NCBI GenBank assembly: GCA_035293965.1
Contig: DATGLW010000043.1
Coordinates: forward strand, 1-23,577
DNA length: 23,577 nucleotides
Reading direction: 5' to 3'
Source of the DNA: DATGLW01 sp035293965
GTDB lineage: Bacteria; Actinomycetota; Acidimicrobiia; Acidimicrobiales; RAAP-2
Position 1 is the first letter of the stretch; each line of letters begins with the position of its first letter. A program made the translations under genes and the position numbers. Under the pieces are notes generated by a model, which did no database searches, was not told the DNA's origin, and saw only the letters and a list, made by a program, of their open reading frames with translations. Positions 1-8,900 of this stretch are shown here, piece by piece.

Positions 1-1426
1 CCCAGCGGACGAGGTCGAGGAGCACCGCTTTGCCCTCGGGGTGGGTGAGGTCCATGCCGAGGTGGTACTTGGCGGGGTTGGCGATGATGTAGGCGACGGA
101 GCGGTCCATCCACCGGTCGTTGTCGCCGAAGCTCAGGTCCACGAGGTCGGCGCCGCGCGCCGTGTCGGGGTACCGGCGGGACTCGACCTTGACCACCTGC
201 GCGCCGTGGTCGCCGAGGATCCGGCCCATGAACGGGCCGGACCACGCGAACGTGAGCTCCAGCACCTTGACGCCCTCGAGGGCATCCCGGCCCGGTGCGG
301 TGATCGTCTGGCGAGCGACCGCCTCCTGGCGCCAGGAGGCGGCGCCGGCCGAGAGCGCCTCACCGCCACGGTGGGCGTGCTCGTCGCGGGCGTCAACGGG
401 CACCACGGGGGGCACGGGCGCCGGCACGGTCGTGCCGTCCTCGAGCACCAGGGGCTGGAAGAAGCGCCGAACTGCGTGCTGGGGGTCCGAAGGGGTCTGG
501 CGGGGCGACTGCACCATGGCGTTCTGGAGGCGCAGTGCCTGGCCGGTCTCGAACAGCTCCCGCATCGTCTTGTTCGCCGCGGCCTCGATCATGATGGTGG
601 CCAGCTCTCGCTGGTTGACCTCCCTGCCGATGTAGTCGGCGAACCGGTCGTCGAGCAGGCGCTCGTCGCCGAGCAGCGCGTAGAGGAGCTCCGAAGGGGT
701 CCGGAAGGTGTTCACGAGCGCGTGGCCGTCCTGGCACGGGAGCATGATGCCGACGCTCACCATCGGCGACGACGAGCGCCGCCGGACCGTGCCCTGGAAC
801 GAGTAGGTGGTCGGGAAGCTCATGGCCGTGCACAGCATCGTCCGGAGCACGGCGACCTCGACCACCTGGCCCTGGCCCGTCCGCCGGGCGTGGTGGAGGC
901 CTGCCATCGCGCCGCCCGCTGCATTGACCCCCGCGAGGACGTCGACCAGGTCGACGCCGAGGCGGAGGGGCTCGCGATCGTTGAGCCCGCAGGTGAAGAG
1001 GTAGCCGGACAGCGCCAGCATGACGAGGTCGGGACCGAGGTAGTCGACGTAGGGACCGACCCGCCCGAAGCGGGTGATGTCGAGGATCACGATGCCCGGG
1101 TTCGCCTCGACGATCGCCTCGGGAGGCGGGAAGGACCGGGCCCACTGGCTCGGGCTCAGGTCGGTGATGAGCAGGTCGGCGCCGGCCAGGAGCGGCTCGA
1201 CGTCCCCGATGGCCGGCAGTGCCCCGCGGGGGGTGGTCAGGACGCGCTTGCGCGCCCGCGCCCAGGCGAGGGCGCCACGCTCGCCCGGGTCGGGTGCCGG
1301 GTCCTCGATGGCCTCGAGCCGCACCACGTCGGCGCCGAGGTCGGCGAAGAAGCGCCCGGCCACCCCCGCGGCGAGCCCCGACGCGATCTCGATCACCCGA
1401 GTTCCGGCGTAGGCGACGCTGATCAT
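1..1426 (-). CDS. Tandem-domain family III (CaiB/BaiF) CoA-transferase, C-terminus cut off by the window edge
   Basis: The minus frame stays open from an ATG at 1426 to the window edge (475 codons, no stop). Palindromic GGAGGCCTCC (1431-1440) supplies a GGAGG ribosome site. Residues 1-240 form a first family III half: start VIEIAS, then FFADLGADVV (about 26-35), TRFGRVGPY (about 118-126) and GVDLVDVLAG (157-166) followed by RRTGQGQ. Asp162 aligns with the catalytic Asp of formyl-CoA transferase (FRC Asp169), so this half looks competent. A linker rich in Pro and Ala (about 335-380) leads to a second start, GVKVLELTFAWSGP (about 385-398), with a GAQVVKVE strand and HLGMDL at 455-459, so the gene is a fused duplicate like the one at 14746. 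These enzymes move CoA between carboxylic acids in the cytosol. The donor and acceptor are unknown. The second active site lies outside the window. Confidence 0.88.
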   Translation of the reverse strand, partial: MISVAYAGTRVIEIASGLAAGVAGRFFADLGADVVRLEAIEDPAPDPGERGALAWARARKRVLTTPRGALPAIGDVEPLLAGADLLITDLSPSQWARSFPPPEAIVEANPGIVILDITRFGRVGPYVDYLGPDLVMLALSGYLFTCGLNDREPLRLGVDLVDVLAGVNAAGGAMAGLHHARRTGQGQVVEVAVLRTMLCTAMSFPTTYSFQGTVRRRSSSPMVSVGIMLPCQDGHALVNTFRTPSELLYALLGDERLLDDRFADYIGREVNQRELATIMIEAAANKTMRELFETGQALRLQNAMVQSPRQTPSDPQHAVRRFFQPLVLEDGTTVPAPVPPVVPVDARDEHAHRGGEALSAGAASWRQEAVARQTITAPGRDALEGVKVLELTFAWSGPFMGRILGDHGAQVVKVESRRYPDTARGADLVDLSFGDNDRWMDRSVAYIIANPAKYHLGMDLTHPEGKAVLLDLVRW

Positions 1427-1692
1427 CGTTGGAGGCCTCCGGAGATCAATCCCTTCGGAGCGAGGATCCGCCCCGCATCTTCGACGTGCCGGCAGCCCGG
1501 CCGCACCGGCCACCGCCGCGCCTCCTGCCGAGATCCCGCTCCACCGAGCCCACAATAGGTCGCCCCCGCACTGCCCTTTTGGCCCGGGCCTGCCCCGGGG
1601 CCCGTCACAGCCAGCCAGGCGCCGGCGGCTGTCGAGCCGGTGGCGGCAGCCTGTGCCGAGCGGCCCGTGACGCTCCGCGCTACAAAGGAGGG
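1427..1692. other. Divergent intergenic region between CoA-transferase and methyltransferase
   Basis: 266 bases between two outward-facing genes. The plus frame of the methyltransferase stays open across it (an ATG exists at 1429), but the translation is Arg/Pro-rich with no family resemblance, so I do not count it as coding. On the minus strand TATTGT (1557-1552) is a possible -10 box for the CoA-transferase, without a good -35 partner. On the plus strand TACAAA (1681-1686) sits 6 bases before the methyltransferase GTG. Nothing else is recognisable. Confidence 0.4.
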
Positions 1693-2271
1693 GTGAACAA
1701 GTCTCACCTCGAGTTCCTCGCCAGCCCCGAGTGGGCCCGGATGCTCGAGACCGACCTCTTGCCCTGGATCGAGGCTGCCGGCGACCTCGGCGACGACGTG
1801 CTCGAGATCGGGCCGGGCCCGGGGCTCACGACCGATCTGCTCCGGCGGCGGGTGCGCAGGCTCACCGCCGTCGAGATCGACGAGCAGCTGGCCGCGTCGC
1901 TGCGGGCGCGCCTGTCGGGAACGAACGTGGACGTGGTCTGCGGCGATGCCACTTCTGCGGGGTTCGGGGCGAACCGCTTCTCGGCAGCGACCTGCTTCTC
2001 GGTGCTGCATCACCTGCCGTCCCCGTCGCACCAGGATCGCCTCTTCGCCGAGGTCGGCCGGGTGCTGCGCCCCGGCGGCATCCTGGTGGGTGCCGACTCG
2101 CGTGACCTCGACAGCATCAGGAGCGGCCACGATGGCGACGTCTTCGTCCCCCTCGACCCGTCGACGCTCGGGACCCGCCTCGCCGCCGCCGGCCTGGTGG
2201 GCACCGTGATCGACGTCGGCGACTACCAGTTCCGCTTCGTGAGCCGCAAGCCCGCCCTCCCCCTGGAGTAG
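1693..2271 (+). CDS. Class I SAM-dependent methyltransferase
   Basis: A 192-residue protein with the Rossmann-fold methyltransferase pattern. Motif I is VLEIGPGPG (36-44, SAM-binding glycines), then TAVEID (acidic residue for the SAM ribose), then VVCGDAT (motif II), FSAATCFSVLHHLPS (motif III/IV) and EVGRVLRPGGILVGAD (post motif). I chose the GTG at 1693 because the family starts MN-x-SHLEFLASPEW, which matches here exactly; the longer frame back to 1429 adds unconserved sequence. AAGGAGG lies only about one base from this GTG, too close for a classical site, so a leaderless start from the TACAAA box is also possible. The methyl acceptor cannot be told. It stands alone, divergent from the CoA-transferase and convergent with the binding-protein gene. 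Confidence 0.85.
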   Translation: MNKSHLEFLASPEWARMLETDLLPWIEAAGDLGDDVLEIGPGPGLTTDLLRRRVRRLTAVEIDEQLAASLRARLSGTNVDVVCGDATSAGFGANRFSAATCFSVLHHLPSPSHQDRLFAEVGRVLRPGGILVGADSRDLDSIRSGHDGDVFVPLDPSTLGTRLAAAGLVGTVIDVGDYQFRFVSRKPALPLE

Positions 2272-2306
2272 GTCAGGGTCCGCAGGGCATCGTCTGGGCG
2301 GCCCGG

Positions 2307-2378
2307 GTGGCCTGGCCGGTGGCGGCCCGGGTGGCTGGCCGGTGGCGGGTCTGCGTGGCTGGCCGGTGGCGGGTCTGC
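2307..2378. repeat. 24-bp tandem repeat, two perfect copies plus one degenerate
   Basis: Positions 2331-2354 and 2355-2378 are identical 24-base units beginning GTGGCTGGCCGG. 2307-2330 is a diverged copy. The array fills most of the gap between the convergent methyltransferase and binding-protein genes and shows no coding signal. It may have arisen by replication slippage, and may act as spacer or termination sequence. Confidence 0.8.
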
Positions 2379-2431
2379 CAATGGCTCCCACCCCGCCGCG
2401 GCGGTCCCCGCCGGCGATGTGGTCGGGAGGC

Positions 2432-3724
2432 TCACGACACGTCGGAGTTGGGGATGAGCTTGCCGCAGAACGGCTTGCCGTGGTTGATGGTCACGAACTG
2501 CGTGCCCACCACCCGAGTGATGTAGCCGCACAGGACCGGGTTGGCCTTGCCGAAGTGGTTGAACCCGACCGTGTTCGGCAGAAGCCCTCCCGCGTTGTAG
2601 TTCTTCACCTTGGTCAGGTTCTTGATGAACGACGCCCGCGTGGGGTTCTTCCCCGCGACCTCGAGGCCCTTGATCATGAGGTCGGCGGACAGGTACGCAC
2701 CGGTGAGCCCGAAGCTCGGGTAGCCCCCCGTGTACCCCGGCACGTACTTGCGCATGGCGGCCACGAAGGTGTTGGTCGGGGCCCGGTGGAGATCGATGGG
2801 CACGATGGTCGTCCCGAAGTAGGCGCCCTGCGCCGCCGCGGTCGACGTCGGGCTGTCGAACAGCGAGGAGTCGGCGCCCGACAGCGAGAGCTCGGCCTTG
2901 AGATGGAGCCCCGCCTGCTTGGCCGCGACGATGAGAGCGATGTTGGACGACTGCACGCACGAGCACACCGCGGCGTCGACGCCGGCAGACTTCATCTGGA
3001 GGACGTCGGCGGTGAAGTCGACCCCGCCGAAGGGCACGGACAGGTTCTCGTAGCCCATCGTCATGCCTTCGTGCTCAACCGACTCCTTCAGGTCCTTGAT
3101 GCTGGCGATCGACGACGGCGAGATCCCGTACGCGAGCCCTGCGACGTTCTTCACGCCGAGGGACTTGAAGAACACGCCGGTCTCGGTGTTGGCGGGATTG
3201 TGCGGGTCGACCCCGCCACCGATCGAGAACATGTTGGTGTTGGGCTGCTGGCCCCACTCCGGCCCGTCGAAGGCCGAGCCGGTCACCGGCACGCCCTGCT
3301 GCTGCAGGTAGCGGTAGCTGCCGAAGCCGTAGGGGGAGTACTGGATCACCGCGAACACGCCCTTGGCCGACACCAGCTCCTGGGCCGCGGTCAGGTCGCC
3401 ACCGGGGGTGGACTGGTCGTCGACCACGATCAGCTGGAGCTTGCGCCCGTCCACCCCGCCTCTGGCGTTCTGCAGGTCGAAGCGAGCCTGGGCCCCCTGC
3501 CCGCTGTTGAAGAAGGTCGACGACGCGTTGCCGGTGACCGAGGTGATGAGCCCGATCTTGATCGTCTTCGGGGTGATCCCGGGCGCGCTGGCCGTGAGGC
3601 CCGAGGTGCTGGCCCCTGCGCCACCCGTCGACGCCACGGTGCTGAGCAGAGGAGCGAGCAGGACGGCGGTGCCGACGGCGACCCACTTCCTCACGAACGC
3701 ATTCACGAACAGCGGCTTGCGCAC
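2432..3724 (-). CDS. Secreted branched-chain amino-acid-type ABC transporter substrate-binding protein
   Basis: A 430-residue periplasmic-binding-protein type 1 (Peripla_BP_6, LivJ/LivK-like). The start chosen is GTG at 3724. It gives an n-region with Arg and Lys, a hydrophobic stretch WVAVGTAVLLAPLLSTVAS (about 14-32) and an Ala/Gly/Ser cleavage region, that is, a Sec signal peptide. There is no lipobox cysteine. The mature part opens with TIKIGLITSVTG, the usual first strand, followed by GARF-like ARFDLQNARGGVDGRKLQLIVVDDQ, and ends in a C-terminal lobe with a CGYITRVVG strand. The reading frame extends upstream to an ATG at 4078, but that part overlaps the divergent promoter region and is Arg-rich. 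Such proteins deliver amino acids, amides, urea or aromatic acids to LivHMGF permeases. No permease or ATPase gene lies in the window, so it is an orphan here and its ligand is unknown. Confidence 0.88.
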   Translation of the reverse strand: MRKPLFVNAFVRKWVAVGTAVLLAPLLSTVASTGGAGASTSGLTASAPGITPKTIKIGLITSVTGNASSTFFNSGQGAQARFDLQNARGGVDGRKLQLIVVDDQSTPGGDLTAAQELVSAKGVFAVIQYSPYGFGSYRYLQQQGVPVTGSAFDGPEWGQQPNTNMFSIGGGVDPHNPANTETGVFFKSLGVKNVAGLAYGISPSSIASIKDLKESVEHEGMTMGYENLSVPFGGVDFTADVLQMKSAGVDAAVCSCVQSSNIALIVAAKQAGLHLKAELSLSGADSSLFDSPTSTAAAQGAYFGTTIVPIDLHRAPTNTFVAAMRKYVPGYTGGYPSFGLTGAYLSADLMIKGLEVAGKNPTRASFIKNLTKVKNYNAGGLLPNTVGFNHFGKANPVLCGYITRVVGTQFVTINHGKPFCGKLIPNSDVS

Positions 3725-3800
3725 GCTCCCCCCCGACCTGCTCTCGCCCGGCGACGTCACGTCGGGCTCCAGATGCCACGGACCGAGTCCGCGCTCGGGG

Positions 3801-3827
3801 AGCATAGACCGGCCGTCACAACCGGTC
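3801..3827 (-). promoter_or_regulatory. Probable promoter and operator of the binding-protein gene
   Basis: On the minus strand TATGCT (3806-3801) is a good -10 box. Directly upstream is an inverted repeat GACCGG-9-CCGGTC (3807-3827). A weak CTGGAC could serve as -35 about 18 bases upstream of the -10. This predicts a leader of roughly 70 bases before the GTG at 3724. The repeat sits where a TetR- or GntR-like repressor would block polymerase; which regulator binds is unknown. Confidence 0.45.
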
Positions 3828-3959
3828 CAGCGCGTGACAGCCCTGCGCCGGAGCCCGCTGCCACCGGCGCCCTCACCGGCGTCGCGGGCGGCTTCTCGGA
3901 GGTAGGAAGGGCTGCACCGGCACGCGCGAGCGTCGTCGTGCTGCCTGCAGGCCGCCGGG

Positions 3960-3985
3960 CCGACGTGCGGGGCCGACGTGCGGGG
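3960..3985 (+). repeat. 13-bp perfect tandem repeat upstream of the LLM oxidoreductase promoter
   Basis: CCGACGTGCGGGG occurs twice, head to tail (3960-3972, 3973-3985). It ends 11 bases before the TATGCT box at 3997-4002, covering the -35 region. Direct repeats in this place can be activator sites, but slippage duplication is equally possible. Confidence 0.6.
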
Positions 3986-3996
3986 AAGCGGCTCGG

Positions 3997-4002
3997 TATG
4001 CT
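3997..4002 (+). promoter_or_regulatory. -10 box for a probable leaderless start of the LLM oxidoreductase
   Basis: TATGCT ends 8 bases before the ATG at 4011, so transcription should start at or next to the start codon. GGAG (4004-4007) is only 3 bases from the ATG, too near to act as a normal ribosome site. No convincing -35 box is visible. Confidence 0.45.
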
Positions 4003-4010
4003 CGGAGCCC

Positions 4011-5045
4011 ATGTCGGTCAAGGTGGACACGTTCGTCGGCGGCCTTGACCAGGCGGCGGCCACGGCAGCCGCCGCCAAGCAGGCGGGTTACGACGGCGTG
4101 TGGACGGGGGAGCTGAGCCACGATCCGTTCCTCCCGCTCGCAGTGGCAGCGCCGGCCGCGAAGCCGCTCGACCTCGGCACCTCCATCGTGGTGGCGTTCG
4201 CTCGCAGCCCGATGACCGTGGCCGGCACCGCGTGGGACCTCCAGGCATGGAGCGGCGGGCGGTTCCACCTCGGACTCGGCTCCCAGGTCCGGGCGCACAT
4301 CGAGCGGCGGTTCTCCATGCCGTGGTCGCACCCGGCACCGCGCATGCGCGAGTTCGTCCTCGCCCTCCGGGCCATCTGGGCCTCCTGGCAGGACGGGACA
4401 CCCCTTCACTTCGAGGGCGACTACTACAGCCACACGCTCATGACGCCCGCGTTCAACCCTGGGCCCCTGCCCGGGGGGCCGCCGAAGGTGCTCGTCGCCG
4501 CGGTGGGCACGGCCATGACCCGCGTCGCAGCAGAGGTGGCCGACGGGCTCTTGGTGCACAGCTTCACGACGCGCCGGTACCTGAACGAGGTGACCCTTCC
4601 GGTGCTGCACGACGCGCTCGACAAGGCAGGTCGCACCCGTGCCGGCTTCGAGGTCAAGTACCCCCCCTTCGTCGTGACCGGCTCGACCGAAGAGGAGATG
4701 GGCCAGGCCGCACGGGCAGCCAGGGAGCGGATCGCCTTCTACGGTTCGACGCCGGCGTACCGGCCCGTGCTCGAGCTTCACGGCTGGGGCCAGCTCCAGA
4801 CCGAGCTGCACGAGCTCGCCGGGAAGGGTGAATGGAGGGCAATGGGTGACCTCGTCGACGACGAGGTGCTGCGTGCGTTCTCGGTGGTGGCGCCGAAGGA
4901 GGAGCTGCCGGCGGCCCTGGCCGACTGGCTGGGGGACGCGGTCGACCGTACCAGCATCGGTGCCGACCTCGGGAGCCCCGAGGAGGCGGGGGAGGTCCTC
5001 CGGGCGTTCCGAGCCCAGGTGACGGCACGAGCGCACGGCCGATGA
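4011..5045 (+). CDS. F420-dependent LLM-class oxidoreductase (TIGR03617 / MSMEG_2256-like)
   Basis: A 344-residue luciferase-like TIM-barrel protein. MSVKVDTFVGGLDQA, GYDGVWTGELSHDPFLPL (about 26-43), LGTSIVVAFARSPM, GRFHLGLGSQVRAHIERRF (about 83-101), MREFVLALRAIWASWQ and VADGLLVHSFTTRRYL match the actinobacterial F420 subgroup that I know as TIGR03617. Such enzymes pass a hydride between coenzyme F420 and a small organic substrate in the cytosol; members of this subgroup have no firmly assigned substrate. I chose the ATG at 4011 over the in-frame ATG at 3978 because homologous N-termini begin with KVDTF and a -10 box sits 8 bases before it. The crotonase gene begins 37 bases downstream on the same strand, so the two are likely co-transcribed, suggesting an acyl-CoA or related substrate. 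Confidence 0.87.
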   Translation: MSVKVDTFVGGLDQAAATAAAAKQAGYDGVWTGELSHDPFLPLAVAAPAAKPLDLGTSIVVAFARSPMTVAGTAWDLQAWSGGRFHLGLGSQVRAHIERRFSMPWSHPAPRMREFVLALRAIWASWQDGTPLHFEGDYYSHTLMTPAFNPGPLPGGPPKVLVAAVGTAMTRVAAEVADGLLVHSFTTRRYLNEVTLPVLHDALDKAGRTRAGFEVKYPPFVVTGSTEEEMGQAARAARERIAFYGSTPAYRPVLELHGWGQLQTELHELAGKGEWRAMGDLVDDEVLRAFSVVAPKEELPAALADWLGDAVDRTSIGADLGSPEEAGEVLRAFRAQVTARAHGR

Positions 5046-5082
5046 GCCGCCCGGCGCGTTCGGCGAGGGAGGGATGGTCGCG

Positions 5083-5838
5083 ATGAGCAACGTCGTCGTC
5101 GAGCGCAGGGGGGACGTCGCCCTCGTGCGGCTCAACCGGCCCGAGGCCCGCAACGCGGTGAACGCCGCCATGGCGGAGGGGATCTGCTCGGCGATGGCCG
5201 CGTGCCAGGATGCCGGGGCCATCGTGGTGACCGGTGCCGATCCGGCCTTCTGCGCCGGGCTGGACCTCCGCTCGCTCGGCGTCGGGACCATGGCCGAGCT
5301 GGCGCCGTTCGTCGCGTCGGTTGCCAGCTCCGCCGTCCCGGTGGTCGCCGCGGTGAACGGTCCTGCGGTGACGGGCGGGTTCGAGATCGCGCTGGCTGCC
5401 GATTTCATCGTCGCGTCCGAGCGTGCGGCGTTCGCCGACACCCACGTCCGGGTGGGCGTCTACCCCGGGCCGGTGATGGTGGACCTGCCCCGACGCGTCG
5501 GGCCGGCGTGGGCCCGTGAGATGTCGTTGACCGGCAACTTCGTCGACGCGCCGACCGCCTTGCGCATCGGCATCGCCAATCACGTGGTGCCTCACGACCA
5601 GCTGGTTCCGTTCGCGCTCGACCTGGCGGCGGCGATGGCGGAGAACGATCGCGCCATGGTGGCGACCATGCGGCGCGACTGGGACGCGAGCGTCGCCACG
5701 CCGCTCGGGGAGGCTCGGCGCATCCACGAGGAGCACGCGCGCCAGGGCGGATTCCGCTCGGTCAGCACGGGTGAGGGGCTCGCGGCCCGGCGCGAATCGG
5801 TGATGGCGCGCTCCCGGCAGCAGCGCCGGCCCGGCTGA
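5083..5838 (+). CDS. Enoyl-CoA hydratase/isomerase-family protein (crotonase fold)
   Basis: A 251-residue crotonase. RLNRPEARNAVN (near residue 20) and the oxyanion-hole segments DPAFCAGLDL and NGPAVTGGFEIALAADF are clear. Of the two catalytic glutamates of rat hydratase (Glu144, Glu164), the first is Glu101 here, but the second position is His121 in FADTHVRVGVYPG. The protein may therefore not be a standard hydratase; mycobacterial EchA proteins with a similar FADTH segment include the non-hydratase EchA6. I chose ATG 5083 over ATG 5074 because GGGAGGG (5067-5073) is 9 bases before 5083 and touches 5074. The gene follows the LLM oxidoreductase by 37 bases in the same operon. It would act on an acyl-CoA or acyl thioester in the cytosol; the reaction is not assignable. 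Confidence 0.87.
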   Translation: MSNVVVERRGDVALVRLNRPEARNAVNAAMAEGICSAMAACQDAGAIVVTGADPAFCAGLDLRSLGVGTMAELAPFVASVASSAVPVVAAVNGPAVTGGFEIALAADFIVASERAAFADTHVRVGVYPGPVMVDLPRRVGPAWAREMSLTGNFVDAPTALRIGIANHVVPHDQLVPFALDLAAAMAENDRAMVATMRRDWDASVATPLGEARRIHEEHARQGGFRSVSTGEGLAARRESVMARSRQQRRPG

Positions 5839-5942
5839 GCGCACCCGCCCGACTCGGCCGAACGCCCTGCACCGGTCTGCGGCGCCGGCACCGCCAGATG
5901 GAGGAGAGCACCGTCCGGGGCGGCACCGTCACACCTGCCACC

Positions 5943-5948
5943 TACCAT
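5943..5948 (+). promoter_or_regulatory. -10 box for a probable leaderless start of the AddB-like gene
   Basis: TACCAT lies 6 bases before the GTG at 5955, with no ribosome site between. This spacing puts the transcription start on the G of the start codon. No -35 box is evident. Confidence 0.4.
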
Positions 5949-5954
5949 CCTCCC

Positions 5955-8900
5955 GTGGCCTTGCAGCTCCGCTGGGTGCACTACGGGCGGCCGGCTGCCG
6001 ACGCCCTGCGCCAGGCCCTGGCTGTGTCCAAGGACGGCGACCCGCTGGCCCCCGTCAGCGTGCTCGTCGCGTCCAACCACGTCGGCGTGGTCATCCGCCG
6101 CCTGCTCGCGTCGGGCGCGCTCGGTCCGGTGGCCGGCGCTTCCGGCCTGGCTGCCGTGTCGTTCCTCACGGTGTACCGCGTGGCCGAGCTGCTGGGAGCA
6201 CCCGTGCTGGCAGGCGCGGGCAAAAGGCCGGTCTCCACGCCTGTCGTGGCCGCCGCCGTGCGCAGCGCCCTCGCCGAAGCCCCTGGCCTCTTCGCGCCGG
6301 TCGCCGGTCATCCCTCCACCGAGCTCGCCTTCGTCGCCACCTACCGCGAGCTGCGCGACGTGTCGCCCGCCTCCCTCGACCGGCTGGCCAACTGCAGCGC
6401 GCGCGCCGCCGAGGTGGTCCGTCTCCATCGTTCGGTCCGCGCCCGCCTCGAGGCACGCTTCTACGACGAGCAGGACCTGGCGGAGGCCGCGATCGAGGTC
6501 CTCGGCGCCACCTCGGCGCCCGGCGCCCTGGGCGCCGTCGTCGTCTACCTGCCCCGGCGGCTGCCGCGCCATGCGCTCCGGCTGGTGGGTGCGCTCGCCA
6601 GGTCGGGCGACGTGCTCGTGCTCGCCGGTGTCACCGGCGACAGCAGGGCGGACGCCGAGGTGGGGCGGACGGTCCGCGCCCTGTGCGACCTGCACGGCGG
6701 CCGGGCGGCCATGGCACCGGGCCCGCCCCGCACGCTGGCCGCCCCGGGCCGGGCGCACATCCTCACGGCGTCGGACGCCGACGAGGAGGTGCGTGCGGCC
6801 GTTCGCGCCGTCGTCGAGGCGGCTCGGGCAGGCACCCCGCTCGAGCGGATCGCCGTGCTCCACCCCGGCGCGGGCCCCTACGCCCGCCTGGTGCACGAGC
6901 AGCTGACCGCAGCCGGCATCCCCTTCAACGGTCCGGCCGCGGTGACGCCGGCGTCCCGTGCCGCCGGCCGGGCGCTCCTCGGCCTCCTCGCGCTACCGGC
7001 CGGTGGCTTCCGGCGCCAGGACGTCTTCGCGTGGCTGAGCGGGGCACAGCTCCTGCACCGGGGCCGCCCCGCGCCCGTGGCCGCCTGGGAGCGCGTGTCG
7101 CGGGCCGCGGGGGTGGTCGGGGGTCGGGACCACTGGGACCGGCTCCTCGAGCGCTTCGCCGACCGGTGCGACGCTGATGCCGAGCGCGCCGCCACCGACC
7201 CTGACCAGCCCGAATGGCGGGCAGCGAGCCTTCGGGCCGAGGCCGGGCGCGCACGAGAGCTCCGCCAGTTCGTGCTGACCCTGGTCGACGACCTCGGCGC
7301 GGCGGCCGCGGCGCCGAAATCCTGGCCGGAGTGGGCCGGCTGGGCCCGGCGCCACCTCGACGGCCTGCTCGGCGGGGCCACCGCACGCGAGACGTGGCCA
7401 GTGGCCGAGCGTCGTGCAGCGGAACGGGTCGAGCGGGCGATCGACCGCCTGGCTTCCCTCGGCGCGGTCGAGGGCCCTGCGGTGCTGCCCGTCGTGGCTC
7501 GAACGCTCGAGCTGGAATTGCGGTCGGACCCTGGCCGAGTGGGTCGCATAGGCGAGGGGGTCACCGTCGGATCGGTCCGGATGGGTGTGGGGCTCGATCT
7601 CGAGCTGGTGATCGTGCTCGGTTTGGCAGAGGGCTCGTTCCCGTCGCCGGCGCGCGAGGACTCGCTCGTTCCCGATCGCGAGCGCGAGGTGACGGCCGGG
7701 GAGCTCCCTCCCCGGGCCGACGCGGTCGCAACCCAGCACCACGACCTGCTGGCCTCGCTCGCCGGTGCGGCGCGCCAGCTCCTGTGCGTCCCGAGGGGCA
7801 ACCTGCGCCAGAGCAGCACCACCGTGCCGTCTCGGTGGGTCCTGCAGCTGGCGAGCGCCCTCGCGGGTCGGCGCCTTTGGACCGACGACCTGCTCGGTGC
7901 CGAGGGCAGCTGGATCGAGCACGTGGCCTCCTTCGAGGCGGGCATCCGACGGAGCACCTTCCCGGCCACCGAGCAGGAGTACCGGCTGCGGGCGTTGCTG
8001 GGCACGGCTGCGCCCGGCAGGGGCCGGGACCACCCGGCGCGCGGTCTGCCGAAAGGGGCGCCGGCTGCTGCCGCGGCGCTGGGGGACGCGGCCCTTGCTG
8101 CCGGCATGGCGGCAGTCACCGCTCGACGGAGCGACCGCTTCACGCGCTTCGACGGCAACCTGGCCGGCTTGCCGGTCCCCTCCCCGGTCGAGGGCCCCAC
8201 CTCGGCCACCCGGCTCGAGCGCTGGGCGGCCTGCCCGTTCGCCTACCTCCTGCGCGACGTCCTCGGCGTCGAGGAGACCGAGGATCCCGAGGAGCGGCTC
8301 CAGATCTCCCCGCTCGACCAGGGATCGCTCGTGCACGAGATCCTGGAGCGCTTCCTCGCCGACGTCCTCGCCCGGCCTGCCGAGCACCGCCCTGCACCGG
8401 CCGAGCCGTGGAGCGAGGGGGACCGTGACCGCCTCGATGCCATCGTCGCCCAGGTCTGCGACGACTACGAGGCCCGGGGTCTCACCGGCCGGTCGATCTT
8501 CTGGCGGCGCGACCGGCGGCGGATACTGGCCGACGCCCGGCGCTTCCTCGAGGAGGACGCCGCGTACCGGGCCGCTTTCGGCGCCCACCCGGTCGCTGCC
8601 GAGCTCGCCTTCGGGCTGCCGCGGGCCATGGGCACGGTGGCCCTCGACCTGCCCGACGGCCGCCGCGTCGCCTTTCGGGGGCGAGCAGACCGTCTCGACG
8701 TGACCGCCGGTGGCACGTTGCGCGTCATCGACTACAAGACGGGCCGCCCGGATACCTACGTCGGTCTCAGCGAGGACGATCCCGATCAGCGGGGCACCAG
8801 GCTGCAGCTCGCCGTGTACGGCCTGGCCGCTCGCGCGCACCTGGGGGCGCCGCTCGCCCAGGTGGAGGCCGAGTACTGGTTCGTCTCGGCACGCGGTGGT

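Noticed and set aside
41..1558. 505-codon open frame on the plus strand
   Set aside because: It is antisense to the family III CoA-transferase, whose motifs are plain on the minus strand. In very GC-rich DNA the reverse frames stay open by chance.
1576..1605. GC palindromes (GGCCCGGGCC, CCCCGGGG) as an operator
   Set aside because: Short self-complementary GC runs are expected by base composition, and they do not align with a promoter.
2342..4048. 568-codon open frame on the plus strand
   Set aside because: Antisense to the binding-protein gene; the translation is Arg/His/Val-rich with no family pattern.
3725..4078. Extension of the binding protein to an ATG at 4078
   Set aside because: It would overlap the divergent oxidoreductase start and bury the signal peptide 118 residues inside the protein.
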